Assembly (NCBI GenBank): GCA_039881145.1
Contig: JAYKKI010000060.1
Coordinates: 9,572,501-9,636,500, forward strand
Direction of reading: 5' to 3'
Length of the DNA: 64,000 bases
Source of the DNA: Druceiella hillmani
Taxonomy: Eukaryota > Arthropoda > Insecta > Lepidoptera > Hepialidae
This document shows, one piece after another, positions 46,631-58,090 of this stretch. The stretch's first letter is position 1; each line of letters begins with the position of its first letter. The position numbers and the translations under genes are program-made. Below the pieces are notes generated by a model. The model was given only the letters and a program-made list of their open reading frames with translations. It made no database searches and was not told the DNA's origin.

Positions 46631-47029
46631 GTGACAAGAACACTAATCTCAAATTGTCTCTATGTCACGCGTGACATCAGTAAACAAGAGAGGAACTCAT
46701 CGTCAAGAATGTATGAACGGGATATGGATCGTGATGTTAACTTGAGTATGTTCCGGGATAAAGAGAGTTTGTTCCGGAGTATTAACGTGAATAGAAAACG
46801 TCTATTTTTGATATCATATATATATTTTAATTTTTTTCTTATACAGGTTAATTTCAAAAGAGATTTAATGTATGAGGAGAAAGTTGTAAATAATTCAGTA
46901 ATCGGGATTTCACTTGTGATTTTCCATTTTATCGATTTTAATTTCTTAAATAATTATGTGTACTTTACCTCCACATTCTTGGAACTAAAAGGCATAGGTA
47001 GTTTAACTACAGTGGTACACAGTATATAA
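46631..47029 (+). other. Longest open frame in the window, uncertain
   Basis: The frame runs 132 codons, opening at a GTG. The first ATG is at 46708. The first third is Arg/Ser/Asp-rich (RDISKQERNSSSRMYERDMD), unlike the background. The rest turns hydrophobic and Asn/Phe-rich as expected from AT-rich non-coding DNA. A minus-strand frame overlaps it. I recognise no domain. The 3' part falls in an island shared with 63.6 kb, but the frame is not conserved there. It might contain a small exon ending near 46800, or be chance. Confidence 0.25.
46662..46677. promoter_or_regulatory. 16-bp perfect palindrome ATGTCACGCGTGACAT
   Basis: It is exact over 16 bases with a CACGCGTG centre, in a locally GC-richer patch. 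Symmetric sites of this kind are typical of dimeric transcription factors, and CACGCG resembles Hairy/E(spl)-type sites. There is no promoter context, so the role is a guess. Confidence 0.3.
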
Positions 47030-47099
47030 TTTGTAAACCGAATTATTTTCTAAAAAGCTAAGCAGACGTTCAGTTATTTATTGGAGAGAAGTCCAAGAC

Positions 47100-49050
47100 T
47101 AGCTACTTTATTTACAAAAAAAGGAATAAAATTTACAAACTCACTAATTACACTTAAATATGGTATTAAATAAAATTCTATTAAATGAAATGATGAATTA
47201 TTTAACCTAAGAGCTGTAAAACATATTATAAAGAAGAAAAATATCCTTTCAATATTTGCATCAAACTATATATTTTTATTGGAGTTTTGTACGTATTAAA
47301 AATACGTATAAAAAGATTAAACAACCTATTTTTTAAGGAATATTAGATTTAAGGAAACCCAATGAAATATTTTCGCCTTTGTGCAAAAGTTTGCCAAACC
47401 GTTTTGGAGCTATCCTAGCTAAACTGATACAAAGTTGTTTTTTTTCATTTGCCTACACGTACAAGATTAATTAAAACATTTACTCCACTCTCACTGTATT
47501 GTAATTATATTCATATTATTTGCCCAGTTTGCTTATTTTATTCCAACAGGGCGATGTGTGTTTTATTTAAATTATATGCATCACAGAGGGAACAGGGATG
47601 TAAGGAGACAAGGAGTATGTTTAATGCAAGTTCAGGAAATATTAAATTTAATAAAATTTATGAAATTTATAGCTAAAAATTTGCGAGTAGTTTCTTAAAA
47701 ATTTAAACCAGTTATATACGATTTATAAAATGTTGGGTATATTTTTCTTTACTGCGTTTATTACCAGTTATAGTAATATTTGTATCATAAAGTACAGAAA
47801 TGATTATAAAGTGAAATACAATTATATTTGCAATATAAAATGCAGAAACATTTGCAATATGAAACACTATTCCGATATCCTGAGTACATAACCTGCAAGA
47901 CACTGAAGCGTCACTGAAAACGTTCAAATATCACGCAAATTAGAAAAATCTATTTTGTATTTTCATTTCTTATTACACAATGTTAGAGGGAAAAATTTAA
48001 ATGAAAAAAGACTCCGTATTTGTCCAGCTACTTCAGTCACAAATTCCGATTAAGGGGCGAAGTCGTAGGTTGGAATATACATATGTGACCCGTGCATTAT
48101 ATCTATATGGTCCATGTAGACAAAGTTCATAGGTCGGAACACGCAAGTCAAAATTGGCGTTTAAAGCTATTTACGTGTTGCTTCCACTAGTATAAAAAGA
48201 AATACAACAAAATATAAAGAAAATTTCTGAAAACTTCAATTGCACTTTTCTCAAAGATTTATGTTTGTGAGTAGTCCATATTTTTTCCTAATATTTTTTA
48301 TATTTTACGCTAAAAAGATGTTCATATAAAGAAATATTAAAATTAAAAACAAAATGTAACGAACTCGAGGTTTTGTCTTGTTCTTTCAGAAATTATTAGT
48401 CTTTATTTTCCATAAAACTGTTTCTAAATGCAATAATAAGGTTAGGTACTATTAAAGTTTTTTCACAAAAAATTTGTAGTCTGCTAGATTACTAATGTTT
48501 TGATACCCATTCAATATAAACGGATCAAAATACTAAACTAAAAGATAAAAAAGACAGATGGGTACAAGACGTAGCTAGTTTTTAAATAAGGTTCTATACC
48601 AAATATGGTGAAGCGGAACTCTGATATGTAGGAAAAATTGCAAAAAATTGTCCAATCGCATTAAGCTACGAATTAAAAAATAAAAACCATAATAATTTAG
48701 CTTTGTTTTCAGTACGTCTTCTGACAAACAATATTGAAACACATTTTCAATATTTTCTTGTAATTCAAATGTATCTGTTAACATTCTGATATCTTACATG
48801 TATTGAATATCAATTAAATAATATTTAAATAAACAAGGTGAAGAACTTACATGACTCCCAATTAATAAGTTAGCAAATAAACCGGTTTTACATAAATTTT
48901 CACACGAAGTCGCAGCAACACTTTGTTTATTATATTTAATATTAGCTTTCGCGCGTGCGTCGTGTTTTTTTACCCTGATCCCTTCTTTAGATTAATCACT
49001 TATATATTATATCTATAATATTATAGATATGGGTTACATATATAAAATAG
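47100..49050. other. Spacer between units 1 and 2
   Basis: No gene is supported. A GC-richer patch holds a 43-codon ATG frame at 48001-48132 (SVFVQLLQSQ, GRSRRLEYTYVTRALYLYG, PCRQSS). A 22-bp perfect palindrome (ATATCTATAAT and its mirror) lies at 49009-49030. Confidence 0.4.
48001..48132 (+). other. Small open frame, weakly zinc-finger-like
   Basis: The frame encodes 43 residues from an ATG to a TAG. It is the least AT-rich stretch of the region and is basic and Tyr-rich. The order FVQ, GR.RRL, YTY, then LYG.C loosely follows the start of a FLYWCH domain, but the second half is absent. It could equally be chance. Confidence 0.2.
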
Positions 49051-49536
49051 AGTTCACTTAATGGAGAAATTTCTGTACTATTTCGGTTTATTTTCTGCTT
49101 ACTTGAAGATTCCTTCCATAACGGCTAAAATTAGAGACGTGGATTGTTTGCTACATGTCAACATTAGTATTGGAATGTAATTGGCACACATTTTTGCCGG
49201 TACAATATGTAATAAATATCACTCCGTAAGTTGCTAAAGCGCGGAACATGAAACTCTTCACACAACAAAAAGGAAATATCAATCATATCTACTGATCCTG
49301 ATAAGGAAATACAAGTATGCTTCATTTTTTGCTAATCGAATGAGTATGGCGAAGATGAAACAAGTATTGAAAGTTAGGCTTCAATATGTCTATGTGTTCT
49401 GCTGGCCGTCATCCGCAAGTTAAGTCTGTAATATTGACTTTTGATTTGAAAGAGCACGGTGTTTTTTTGTTTTTATTTAGATTTGGGTTCAAAATAAATT
49501 TCACAATCAATTTAATTCAACATTTAATTTGACATT

Positions 49537-49571
49537 AAATATTATTACACCGTTTTGGTGTAATAATATTT
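49537..49571. repeat. Perfect 15-bp hairpin, GTTTT loop
   Basis: AAATATTATTACACC (49537-49551) pairs exactly with GGTGTAATAATATTT (49557-49571). It is one of the strongest simple hairpins in the window. No run of T follows on either strand to suggest a terminator, and the host context is eukaryotic. Confidence 0.75.
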
Positions 49572-49825
49572 TATATGGTACATTTTAACCGGTATTCAGT
49601 TTTAATATTATTTTTGCCCAATTGATTTTAAAACTCTCGAATAGTTATATTTAGATCCATTGCTCTTAAAATACTTTATTAGAATTAATATATTACATAT
49701 TGAAACAACAATAATATATATTGACTGCCAGTGTACCGTCCATTTTAAATGCAACAAAAGCGTATTGATATTGATTTACTTATTTCATACGATAATCACA
49801 TGTATACCAACATACTTATGACGTG

Positions 49826-49828
<3 letters not shown>

Positions 49829-49870
<42 letters not shown>

Positions 49871-49886
49871 GTGTGTGTGTGTGTGT
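49829..49886. repeat. (AT)n followed by (TG)n microsatellite
   Basis: About 20 AT dinucleotides run to 49868. An eight-or-nine-copy TG run follows. Confidence 0.95.
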
Positions 49887-52800
49887 TCGTATGCTCACTA
49901 CATAAAATAACCAACACATCATAACACGCGTTGTATAAACCTTAATTTAAATTAGTTTGTGATAAGAGTAAATTGGGAAAAATGGATGCTTCAAGAATGA
50001 AAATCTCGCGTAAATGGTCATGATTTGAGACTTTTGCAAACAACCAATTTGGAATATTTTATATATATTATTATCTTTTTCAGATAATATTAATTATAAA
50101 ATTCAAGAAATTTTTTTTTCGAATATTTTATAAATTAGTTATAATGTAATTCTGATCTTATAATTTTACACAAAAAGTCTAGATTGGAATTTAAATTTTA
50201 CCAACTTCCAACTCTAACCTGACATATTTTCTGAATTAATTTTATTGTCAGCGGATGGTTTCATAATATTATTAACCCAGTTTCAGGCGCAAACAAGCTG
50301 AAGAAACTTTTTATCTCTGCTGTGCTCATTCTGAAAATATTTAAGTTCAAACTTCTATAACTGCCATATATTTCAGGTCTCGCAAACTTCAAGAAGTTCC
50401 TCGATTAGGCGATTAGCCTTGATCGTCCTAAATATTTTTTTTCTAGAAAAAAAAAATAATTAATACATAGCTATAAACTGATAACTAATATATGAATAGT
50501 TAAAAGCATCAAGTGTTTTTTTATCAAGTATACATCGGACCAAAGAGTTTTCATTCATAAAAACAAACACGATTCTTGTTAGTTCAATAAAGCAAAAATT
50601 AATATTATTATGACCAAATTCAAAGCCATCTTTTCGATTTCATTATTTTGAATTTAAAATAATATTTTGTATACCCATAACGGTGTTGCTTATATTAGTA
50701 TAGCTATTTCGAGTTATGTTGTCGCATGGTAAAAAATTAGAGTAAAAACTTATTTGGACTAGCTGAGGAAATTCTAGATTAATCGTTTCGGTAGCAGCCT
50801 TTCATTTAATTTCTACGAAACGGTCACAAGCTGTAAATATTTATATTATATATAATGTGCAATATAAGTATCAGAATATAAAAAAGTAAATCAAAATTTG
50901 AGACTACAATATTTATGTTAATATTGTATCCTTTCCGTCAAAACTAAAAGAAGGTAATTTGAAAGAAAAAAACTAAGAAAATTTTTTAAATTTTTTTTGT
51001 TAAAATTTGCCAACTAAAAGCAATATTTTTTTCTGCTGTGTCAAATCGTTTTGTAGATATTTATTTTACGAAACTCATGTGGAAACTACCATGTCCACAT
51101 TTTACAATTGCAGAGACTAAGATGAATTTGTTTAAAATTTCGTCAAAAGGTTTTCCGTTTGTGGCAATTCTCATGTTTTTCCATATTTCCTTGTCTGCCT
51201 CAATTTCGATGATAAAATAAGAAAAACATATAAACTTACTTTTGTTTATTTTTTTAAATCTTACTACACTTCACTCTAATTCAACTATTTTTAAATTTAA
51301 CTAATAAATAAATCAAGTTCAAAGTACAATTATTGTTTTTATTACTAACATAAACAATAATGAAATAGATGATATCAAAACTTTCGCATTCAACTGTACA
51401 CGTTGCCTTATAATTATCACTTATTTGAAAATTGATCTTGCAAGGTGCTTTCAAATTTTAGGTTTAATAATGAAAACAATAAAGCGCAGTACGGATGACA
51501 GAACTCGGCTATTAGGGCGGGGTCCAAACGGAAACACATTTTACAAATTATTAATGGGCCTAAAATTACAATAAATTTTATAGGAGCTCGTTCATTATAC
51601 TTATGTGTTCCTTTTTTAATCTTATTTCCGTGAGATTGCAAAAATCATATTTATTTTTGTGAATATTTTTTAGTAATCACGAACGTGGTGGTCTATTTAA
51701 ATTTTCATAAGGTAATCCGAAACATTATTTTACTGCACACAAAAGCAAAAAGCTCTGCATTTTTAGTACCCAGAAAAATTATATGCGTGAAAGAATAGAA
51801 GCATAACTTTCTATAAGTAATGTATTTCACAGCTTAGTCAATCGCAATAGATGTTCAATTCGTATGAATAATCTTGATTTGTTTTGTCAATCGTAGTTTA
51901 CTTCATCCGATTAATTTACTCGAATATTGCAGTTATTCTAACTTAATCTAGTGGACATTTTCTTTTGGATTGATTTCATACTTTTCGCATAGATTGTTAT
52001 ATTAATGAAACTGTATTTTCGTTGTAGTAATAATAAGTTTATTACCAATAATATATATTTATCTCCTAAAGACAAAATAAAATTAATAAAGCACCTCCAT
52101 TTGCCATGTGTAATATTTGGAATACTTTAGAGGAAAAACTGAACAAAACAAGATTTATCTAATCCAATACTTCGTCGTAAAAAACTTGACAAGAACATAA
52201 TTGAGGGATAAGTCAATAGAAGTTTCCCTGTCATATTTTCTGGTGGACAGTTGGTTATATCGACTCGACATTCCATCGTGTGTCAATACAAAAGGTTTAT
52301 TGGCCCTCTAAAACTATACATTTAAAGAATCTTTTAAGTCCGCAAACATGACGCCTGAAAAAAAATTGTCCACATTTGCTCATGTACGTGCGTATATTTA
52401 AGATAAAAATAAATTTAATATTCATAAAGTTACAGATAAAAAGAGACGATGCCCTTAAAAAAAGCAAGCTCCTTGCACGAGCTGTAATCACTATGATGGT
52501 CCACAATAATCTTCCGCTAAAGTTGGTATTAGACCTTCCCGGAAATAACCTTACTTCGCTGCTTCACATTAATAATATCAGTGATTAAAATTATCAGTTT
52601 AAAGCATAATTTTGTAATATTTATGAAATAATAAAAAAAATTGTATAATTACTATAATCTACAACAGTTATTGCAAAATGAGTGCGAAAAATACTTTATA
52701 GAGTTTTTTTTTAATTTACTTAGGGCTTTAATAATTGAGATACTTAAATTAAATCAATTTATAATAAAATGTGATTCATGAAACCAATTGAAGAGAATTA

Positions 52801-52997
52801 AATGTAAAATGGGATATTATACTAGAAGTCACACAATAACGGATATCTTGTTATTGAAAATGAAAAAAAAACATATTGCGAATATTAAAAGAGTACCTGT
52901 TTACATGAAGTTGGTGTGCCAATATTGTGGTAAGGGTAAGTTTAAGCTAAAAAAATTAAATGAAAAGGTCGGGTTCAAAACTTGTTTGACCGAATAA

Positions 52998-53036
52998 CAT
53001 GCTGTTATTTACAATGAAGGCCATCGAAATAGCCAA
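52998..53036 (+). pseudogene. Possible FLYWCH-like C-terminal remnant, unit 2
   Basis: The plus frame reads HAVIYNEGHRNSQ, preceded by TCLTE and a stop. The aligned place in unit 3 reads HSVIYYEDHPRSHK (57702 onward) in the same frame. The shared H.VIY.E.H pattern resembles the final H.H segment of FLYWCH-type fingers. It is short, so the assignment is tentative. Confidence 0.3.
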
Positions 53037-53211
53037 TAATTAGGAAATATTACTGACAACAATTTATGAAATATTTTGGAATTAATCGTAGAACGTAATG
53101 CACACACAATACAAAACACAAGAATTCTGATAGAGAATCAATACTACATACAGGACTATAAGTACATAATATACACGTTCCATATTAAATCTTACAGAAT
53201 ATAAACACTGA

Positions 53212-53345
53212 TACGACGGAGGCTGTGGGGGCATTTCTTTCCGAGTGCACAACAACGATGCACTGGATCTCATCTATCAGGGATGGAAGTACAGAGACAA
53301 GAAAACAGGAGATGATGTAAGGGGGGAAATCTAACGGTTAAAATA
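53212..53345 (+). pseudogene. FLYWCH-like zinc-finger half, unit 2
   Basis: The open frame runs from YDGGCGGISFRVHNNDALDL through IYQGWKYRDKKTGDD to VRGEI and a stop at 53332. It is bounded upstream by a TGA. Known FLYWCH domains begin F..S.RG...L...GY.Y..., then W.C, then C.AR, ending H.H. Here F, L, the G-W-K-Y turn and the Lys-rich loop fit. The W.C part is lost: the next codons read R.K.NTKN. GATGTAAGG at 53314-53322 could be a splice donor. The unit 3 copy (57920) keeps the same frame and many residues, which favours former coding sequence over chance. Confidence 0.4.
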
Positions 53346-53973
53346 AAATACAAAAAACTTATCACAAAGGTAATGATGTAATAATATGGTTATGCTTGCA
53401 ATAATTATTTAGTGCCAGTGCTCATATCTATAGCGAATTGAATCGTTACCACGGGGAATACAGAAAAGCTAAGACACAATTTACAACATGTGTTATCTAC
53501 GTTGAATGCATTTTCAAAGCTAAATTTATTCAAATAATGTCACGATGCTCAAAATGAAAACGTTTTACTTCGACGGAAAGTTCTACATTACGATTTCATT
53601 GCACACCGACTTCTACAATCAGTTGTTGAATTTATGAGCACTTCCTGATGTTGTCATTGTGCATGTTGCTAAGTTTAAAGAAGTCAGTGTTGCACACTGT
53701 TTGTTTTTCGTTAATTCTGGAAACTTCGTGATTTGTAAAGTAATTAATTAAGACTGTAGCAATTTTATCTAAGTTCGCATAAATGATAATGAATGATAAA
53801 CACCGATAAAAAAATAAAAGATTGAGAATATAAAATTGCTACAAATAGTATTCATTTATGTGATATTTCAAATTGTACTTCCTTGAAAATTTTAAAATAT
53901 GTGGCTGAAAAATAATAAGAGTGAACTAACCAATGATCTTTTTAGTTATTTACATGTATTATTTTCTTTATTT

Positions 53974-53975
<2 letters not shown>

Positions 53976-54050
<75 letters not shown>
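53976..54050. repeat. (TA)n microsatellite with one interruption
   Basis: Two TA runs are separated by TATGTATA. The plus frame through it is an artefact. Confidence 0.95.
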
Positions 54051-54052
<2 letters not shown>

Positions 54053-54059
54053 GGTGTAA

Positions 54060-55680
54060 ACATTTCCTGCCTGGGTTGTAAATTTTAAACTTATTTTGAA
54101 AGGAGTTTTCGTAATTTATGTTGGATGCGGTTTTTTAAGCAACATGAATACGATTATTTGCAATTTTTTTCCATCTTAACCTAAGTTGTGACTATTAATC
54201 TTTCAATTAAAGTTAAACAATAAATTAAATACTATTGTCCCTTAGGCCATCAAATCCAGCTGATGCCGGCTCTATTTTATGCTACCGTCGACATCGCCTG
54301 ACCCGATTGTGGTGTCGTCGAATTTGATGTCAAGAGTTTTATGTAATTTATCAGGTTCGAGCTGATTTCAGTACAGTACAGGCTAATCTATTTTTTTAGG
54401 TTCCTTTTGCTCCATCGATAAAACTTCTAGTTATAAATCATTTTTTTATGTAAGTCTTGATCTAATTCCAAAATTCAGTTTACTTAATAAACCTTCATTT
54501 TTATTGGGATCACTTGGAATATATTCAGGTCGCCATAGCCGTCAGTGGGGTTTCGCTTCTGTAGAAATATTGATATTTCAAAGTTCCTACAGATTTGTAA
54601 GTCTGCCTAATCTTTTCTGCCTATCATATTCACATTATATTTGTCGACTTGTTTTATAGTTGTATCAATTCTAACTATCTCAATCGTTTCTTTTTTTTGG
54701 GTTATTCGTATTCTTTACCGCTCTTGAGTAAGTTAAACCAAAACAACAATAATGTAGTAATTGAAACTAAATGTACTTATTGATTGAGAATCTTATTATA
54801 TATTTACATGAGAAGTGATATAACATGAAAAGTGTTTTATGTTATATTTAATAGTATAAATACAAAACTATACAGAAACGTAATATCTATGTAGATATAT
54901 GAAATAATTTCTGTCTATTTACAAATCGTCAATTATCAAATAAAGATTCCAATCTATATCGCTAAGTAATATCAAATTCCAAATAAATATACCAACATAG
55001 TCAGTATGATATCAATGATATCGATTGGAATTACAAAACGTCGTAAGTGTTTGGTGAGAACTTAAGTAAATACTTAAGTAAACTTCAATGCACCAAACGA
55101 TACCGCGTTTTAGAAAATCAGAAAGCGCCATATATTGAGCTTTTAGCAAACTAGTAGAAGAAAATTTATTTCGGTGCTTTTTAGCAATTTAATGTTGTAT
55201 TTAATTAGTAAATTATTAATTAATTTTAATGGATCTAGCGCCATTTATTAGCCATGTAATGTCAACTAGTGCAAAATATGTTGTTACTTAAACTGAAATT
55301 GCTCTAAACTCCACGTGAATTTCGAGTATTAAAGTTGATTCAGTCTGCTTTACAATGACTAAGATTATTACAAGCGAAATATGACATATGTCATAAATAC
55401 GACACTCATTTATCGGTTTAGTTCATATTTTTATCAAGCCACCTGACAATGTTGCCTTTTACCAAATAATCCGATTACAGTTATGGAAATATTAAAGCTC
55501 GTAAAATTTAAAAACGTCACATCAGAAGGAAAACTTCCCGTAAGTAATCCGTGAATTTGATAGCTAGCTTAATCCAAACATGTTCTAAATTGTTCGTAAG
55601 ATTTATATTGTACTTAATAGTTTGATTTTGTACTTTTCCCGTAAAGTTTTATATTAATAGACACGTAAGTTTTGTTAAAG
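54060..55680. other. Spacer before unit 3, no gene seen
   Basis: A GC-richer patch at 54235-54380 (GGCCATCAAATCCAGCTGAT, ACCCGATTGTGGTGTCGTCG) includes GGTTCGAGC, which looks like a Pol III B box, but no A box or tRNA fold fits. It may be a transposon fragment. The rest is background. Confidence 0.4.
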
Positions 55681-57194
55681 TAGTAAACAGTTTATTATCA
55701 ATCACCGAAAACCGAGTTTTTGAAATTCAAATGAAAAAGGGACTTCCGTTTGCTATTTGCAACATTTACTTCCTGGTTAAAATCGTAACAAAAATAACCG
55801 AATATCAAAAATTTCCTTTTCGGTCAAGGCGATAAATAATTTTCTTCTTCACATTATACTTGCAGCATAAAGTGCTTGAAGTGTCACTGTCATATTCTTA
55901 AGTCGATAAGTTATATTTGTGTGTCAATAGTAAGAGTTGATTGGGCCTCTAAAAGCTGTAAATCAAAAGAATCGTTTAAGTACACGTTTCGTACTCATTC
56001 AAGCTTAGGAGGGAAATTAATTTTTCTACCTATGCTTACCTGCATGCATATATTTTAAATGCGGATAAATTTAATATTCATAAAGTTATACGTATCACAA
56101 GTTGACGGATAATTATGATATATTTTGTTATATATGCAAAGAATCTGGTGCCTATTATTACATGTTACAATGGTTCTTCGGTTTATAAACGTTTTTGACA
56201 ATAGGCATGAACGCAAAAATCATTAATACTCCTCTTCTAGGCCGAGCTCCATTCGTTATAAGATTTCTTGGTTAAAAGTTTGTTGGCTGAATTTTTTTTT
56301 AATATTAAACTTCTGAATATTATGTTTTAAATTTTATATAATTTTATCAGCAAGCAATAACATGATTTTCCAGCTTTTTCACAATTGCTCTAAATCTATG
56401 TAAAATCCTATTAAAAAATTATAAATATTAGCATGATATATGGAAAACAACTTTTTAAATAACCTCTGAATACAGGAAGAGTTAATAAAAAACCAATACT
56501 TTTCTTATTTAAATCATTCCCATTTATTAGAAGTATTTCATTTCACCTTTAATTCTTTATTCTTATTTATTAATATACGCTTATGATTATTTATTAATAT
56601 ATACACGTCACTCTCTAAACCTAGCTTCAATTCAAACCTCTATAACGAAATATGTTTTCCCGTCCGTTTTATTACCGTCCTGACAACCAAACTTTACATA
56701 AATATTTTTCCTCTTCGATAATCCATTGCTTGAAAACAGAAGTTTTTCTCTACTTGTCAGAACATCTGTAAAGTAAATATATTCTTGCCACTAGTTCTTG
56801 CGTATCTTTTATAAACGAGCTGTTTGAAGTTTATCATTTTCTAAAAATTTCGTTATAATTTATACCATGTTAGGTGTCCTTTTCAAGTTAAACTTCCAAG
56901 AAAAATAAAGTCAGAACATAAGTTTGATTAATATTTATAATTCAAATTGTTTTCTTATTATACGGGAAAAATGATAAATTGTTTTACCTTAATACTGTTT
57001 TATTTAATCACTCTATTAGATACAAAATTTGAGGATGTGAATTTCCGATAAAATTTTAGAAAATTTTAAGTTATTAGAAGTTGAATGGCTGCAAATGGAA
57101 AATTTCGAGTTGAGTCAAACGAAAAAATATAACGTTAATTGAAACATCTTATTAAAGAAATGTAATGTTTTACACAATATCGTTTATCCACCAG

Positions 57195-57340
57195 GTCCCA
57201 TCGAATATTTCAAGTTCTATAATCCAAATATGTATGCTCCTTTCACGGACGGCAATTATTGCGTTGATCCACGATACTTGTACTCAGAGCTTACTGGGAC
57301 CAAACCTCACTTCGTTGCTTCACAATCTTATAATCAGCCG
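57195..57340 (+). CDS. Candidate internal exon, family not recognised
   Basis: A 146-base GC-richer stretch is preceded by a pyrimidine-poor but acceptable acceptor (TTTATCCACCAG, ending 57194) and followed by a consensus donor (GTGAGA at 57341). Between them one frame is open for 48 codons: PIEYFKFYNPNMYAPFTDGN, then YCVDPRYLYSELTGTK, then PHFVASQSYNQP. Composition is protein-like and unlike the background frames. In unit 1 (41285-41450) the aligned sequence ends with QSPFAIPQPHYQW before GTACAA but carries stops. In unit 2 only the last third survives, with a stop in this frame. It could be a real exon of a surviving gene or a slowly decaying relic. I considered a CD36-type receptor and could not support it. 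Confidence 0.35.
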
Positions 57341-57701
57341 GTGAGAATATTAGTTTATAGCACAAATATTTAATGTTCATCAAATAATTTTAAAAAGGGA
57401 TGTTTCAAATACTGTTCTCTGTAGAATTTTCATTGAATGTTAATTTTTTCAGGTTTGTGAATTTTTGGAAGACTTAAAATAAATCGATTTTTAATAAATA
57501 ACAAATTTATGAAGATAATTCAATGTAAAATGTGATGTTATCTTAAATATCACGGAATAACTGATAACGACTTAATGACAATTAAAGAAAATATAATACA
57601 AATATCAGTAAACGACATGTTTCACTAATATACTGAGGATGGGTTTACGCCGTAAACATTTAGTATGAATATCTAGGGTTCAAAGCCAATTGATCAAATA
57701 A

Positions 57702-57745
57702 CATTCTGTTATTTACTATGAAGATCATCCGCGTAGTCATAAATT
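57702..57745 (+). pseudogene. Possible FLYWCH-like C-terminal remnant, unit 3
   Basis: HSVIYYEDHPRSHK aligns with HAVIYNEGHRNSQ at 52998. The frame upstream has stops. It is the same tentative H.H segment. Confidence 0.3.
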
Positions 57746-57919
57746 AAGAAATATTACAGTCAAAAGTTATTGAATTAATTGTAAAATATAATTTAAATTC
57801 AAATTTTAATACATATAACGATATGTTGATACGGAATCAGTACTACATATCAATATAACTCTAAATAGGTAATACACACGTTATTCATCAAATCCGATGA
57901 AATATATAATTTGTAGTGA

Positions 57920-58090
57920 TACAGCAGAGGCGGCGGGGGCATTTCCTTCCGGGAGAACGACAAGGGACAAGATCTCCCCTATTAGGGGTGGGTGTACATG
58001 GACGAGAAAACCGGACATGACATAAAGACGGAAATCTAATGGCGCCAATGAAATATATTCGTTTCCAAGAAATGTCTCGCTTTGTTTCAA
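57920..58090 (+). pseudogene. FLYWCH-like zinc finger, unit 3, with stops
   Basis: The plus frame reads GISFRENDKGQDLPY, a TAG where unit 2 has Gln, GWVYMDEKTGHD, IKTEI, a TAA, then WRQ (58040-58048), a TGA, NIFVSKKCLAL (Cys at 58073). This follows the FLYWCH order F...G..L...G[YW].Y...K..., W-R-x, eleven positions, then Cys-x-Ala. The first Cys of W.C is Gln and the final H.H was not found. Three stops show that it is dead. FLYWCH fingers occur in insects in the alternative 3' exons of mod(mdg4)-type chromatin proteins and next to some transposases. Either source fits an array like this. Confidence 0.42.

Larger units (their letters stand above)
36830..47090. repeat. Tandem array, unit 1 (about 10.3 kb)
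   Basis: Short islands here align in order with units 2 and 3. With unit 2 they are 36850-37060 (TTACTTGAAGATT.. and AAAAAGGAAATATCAA), 37560-37865 and 39870-40130. With unit 3 they are 39870-40130, 40190-40420 (GAGCTCCATTC), 40690-40900, 41010-41450 and 41520-41650. Further matches to unit 3 are 41880-42010 (CAGATCTAT.TTAATATCT), 45700-45830, 46030-46130 (CTTACCATTTTTAT.TTTA and CAGTGCTAAGAA) and 46980-47080. Between islands little is alignable. The collinearity shows an old segmental duplication. The islands may be former exons or simply slower-decaying sequence. Confidence 0.65.
49060..53790. repeat. Tandem array, unit 2 (about 4.7 kb)
   Basis: Islands in common with unit 1 are 49080-49320, 51370-51660 and 51860-51930. 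Islands in common with units 1 and 3 are 52140-52440 (TTTAATATTCATAAAGTTA) and 53530-53700 (GTTGCTAAGTTTAAAGAAG). In common with unit 3 alone are 52530-52600 (CTTACTTCGCTGCTTCAC) and 52790-53340. Compared with unit 3, about 1 kb between the ATGGTCC patch (52496) and 52520 is missing. This unit is therefore internally deleted as well as diverged. Confidence 0.65.

Noticed and set aside
54340..54360. GGTTCGAGC as a SINE or tRNA B box
   Set aside because: No matching A box was found at the usual distance, and no 3' tail is evident.
57195..57340. CD36/scavenger-receptor exon, suggested by PHF and a nearby Cys
   Set aside because: The order of motifs and spacing do not match the family's C...G.P...S.PHF pattern.
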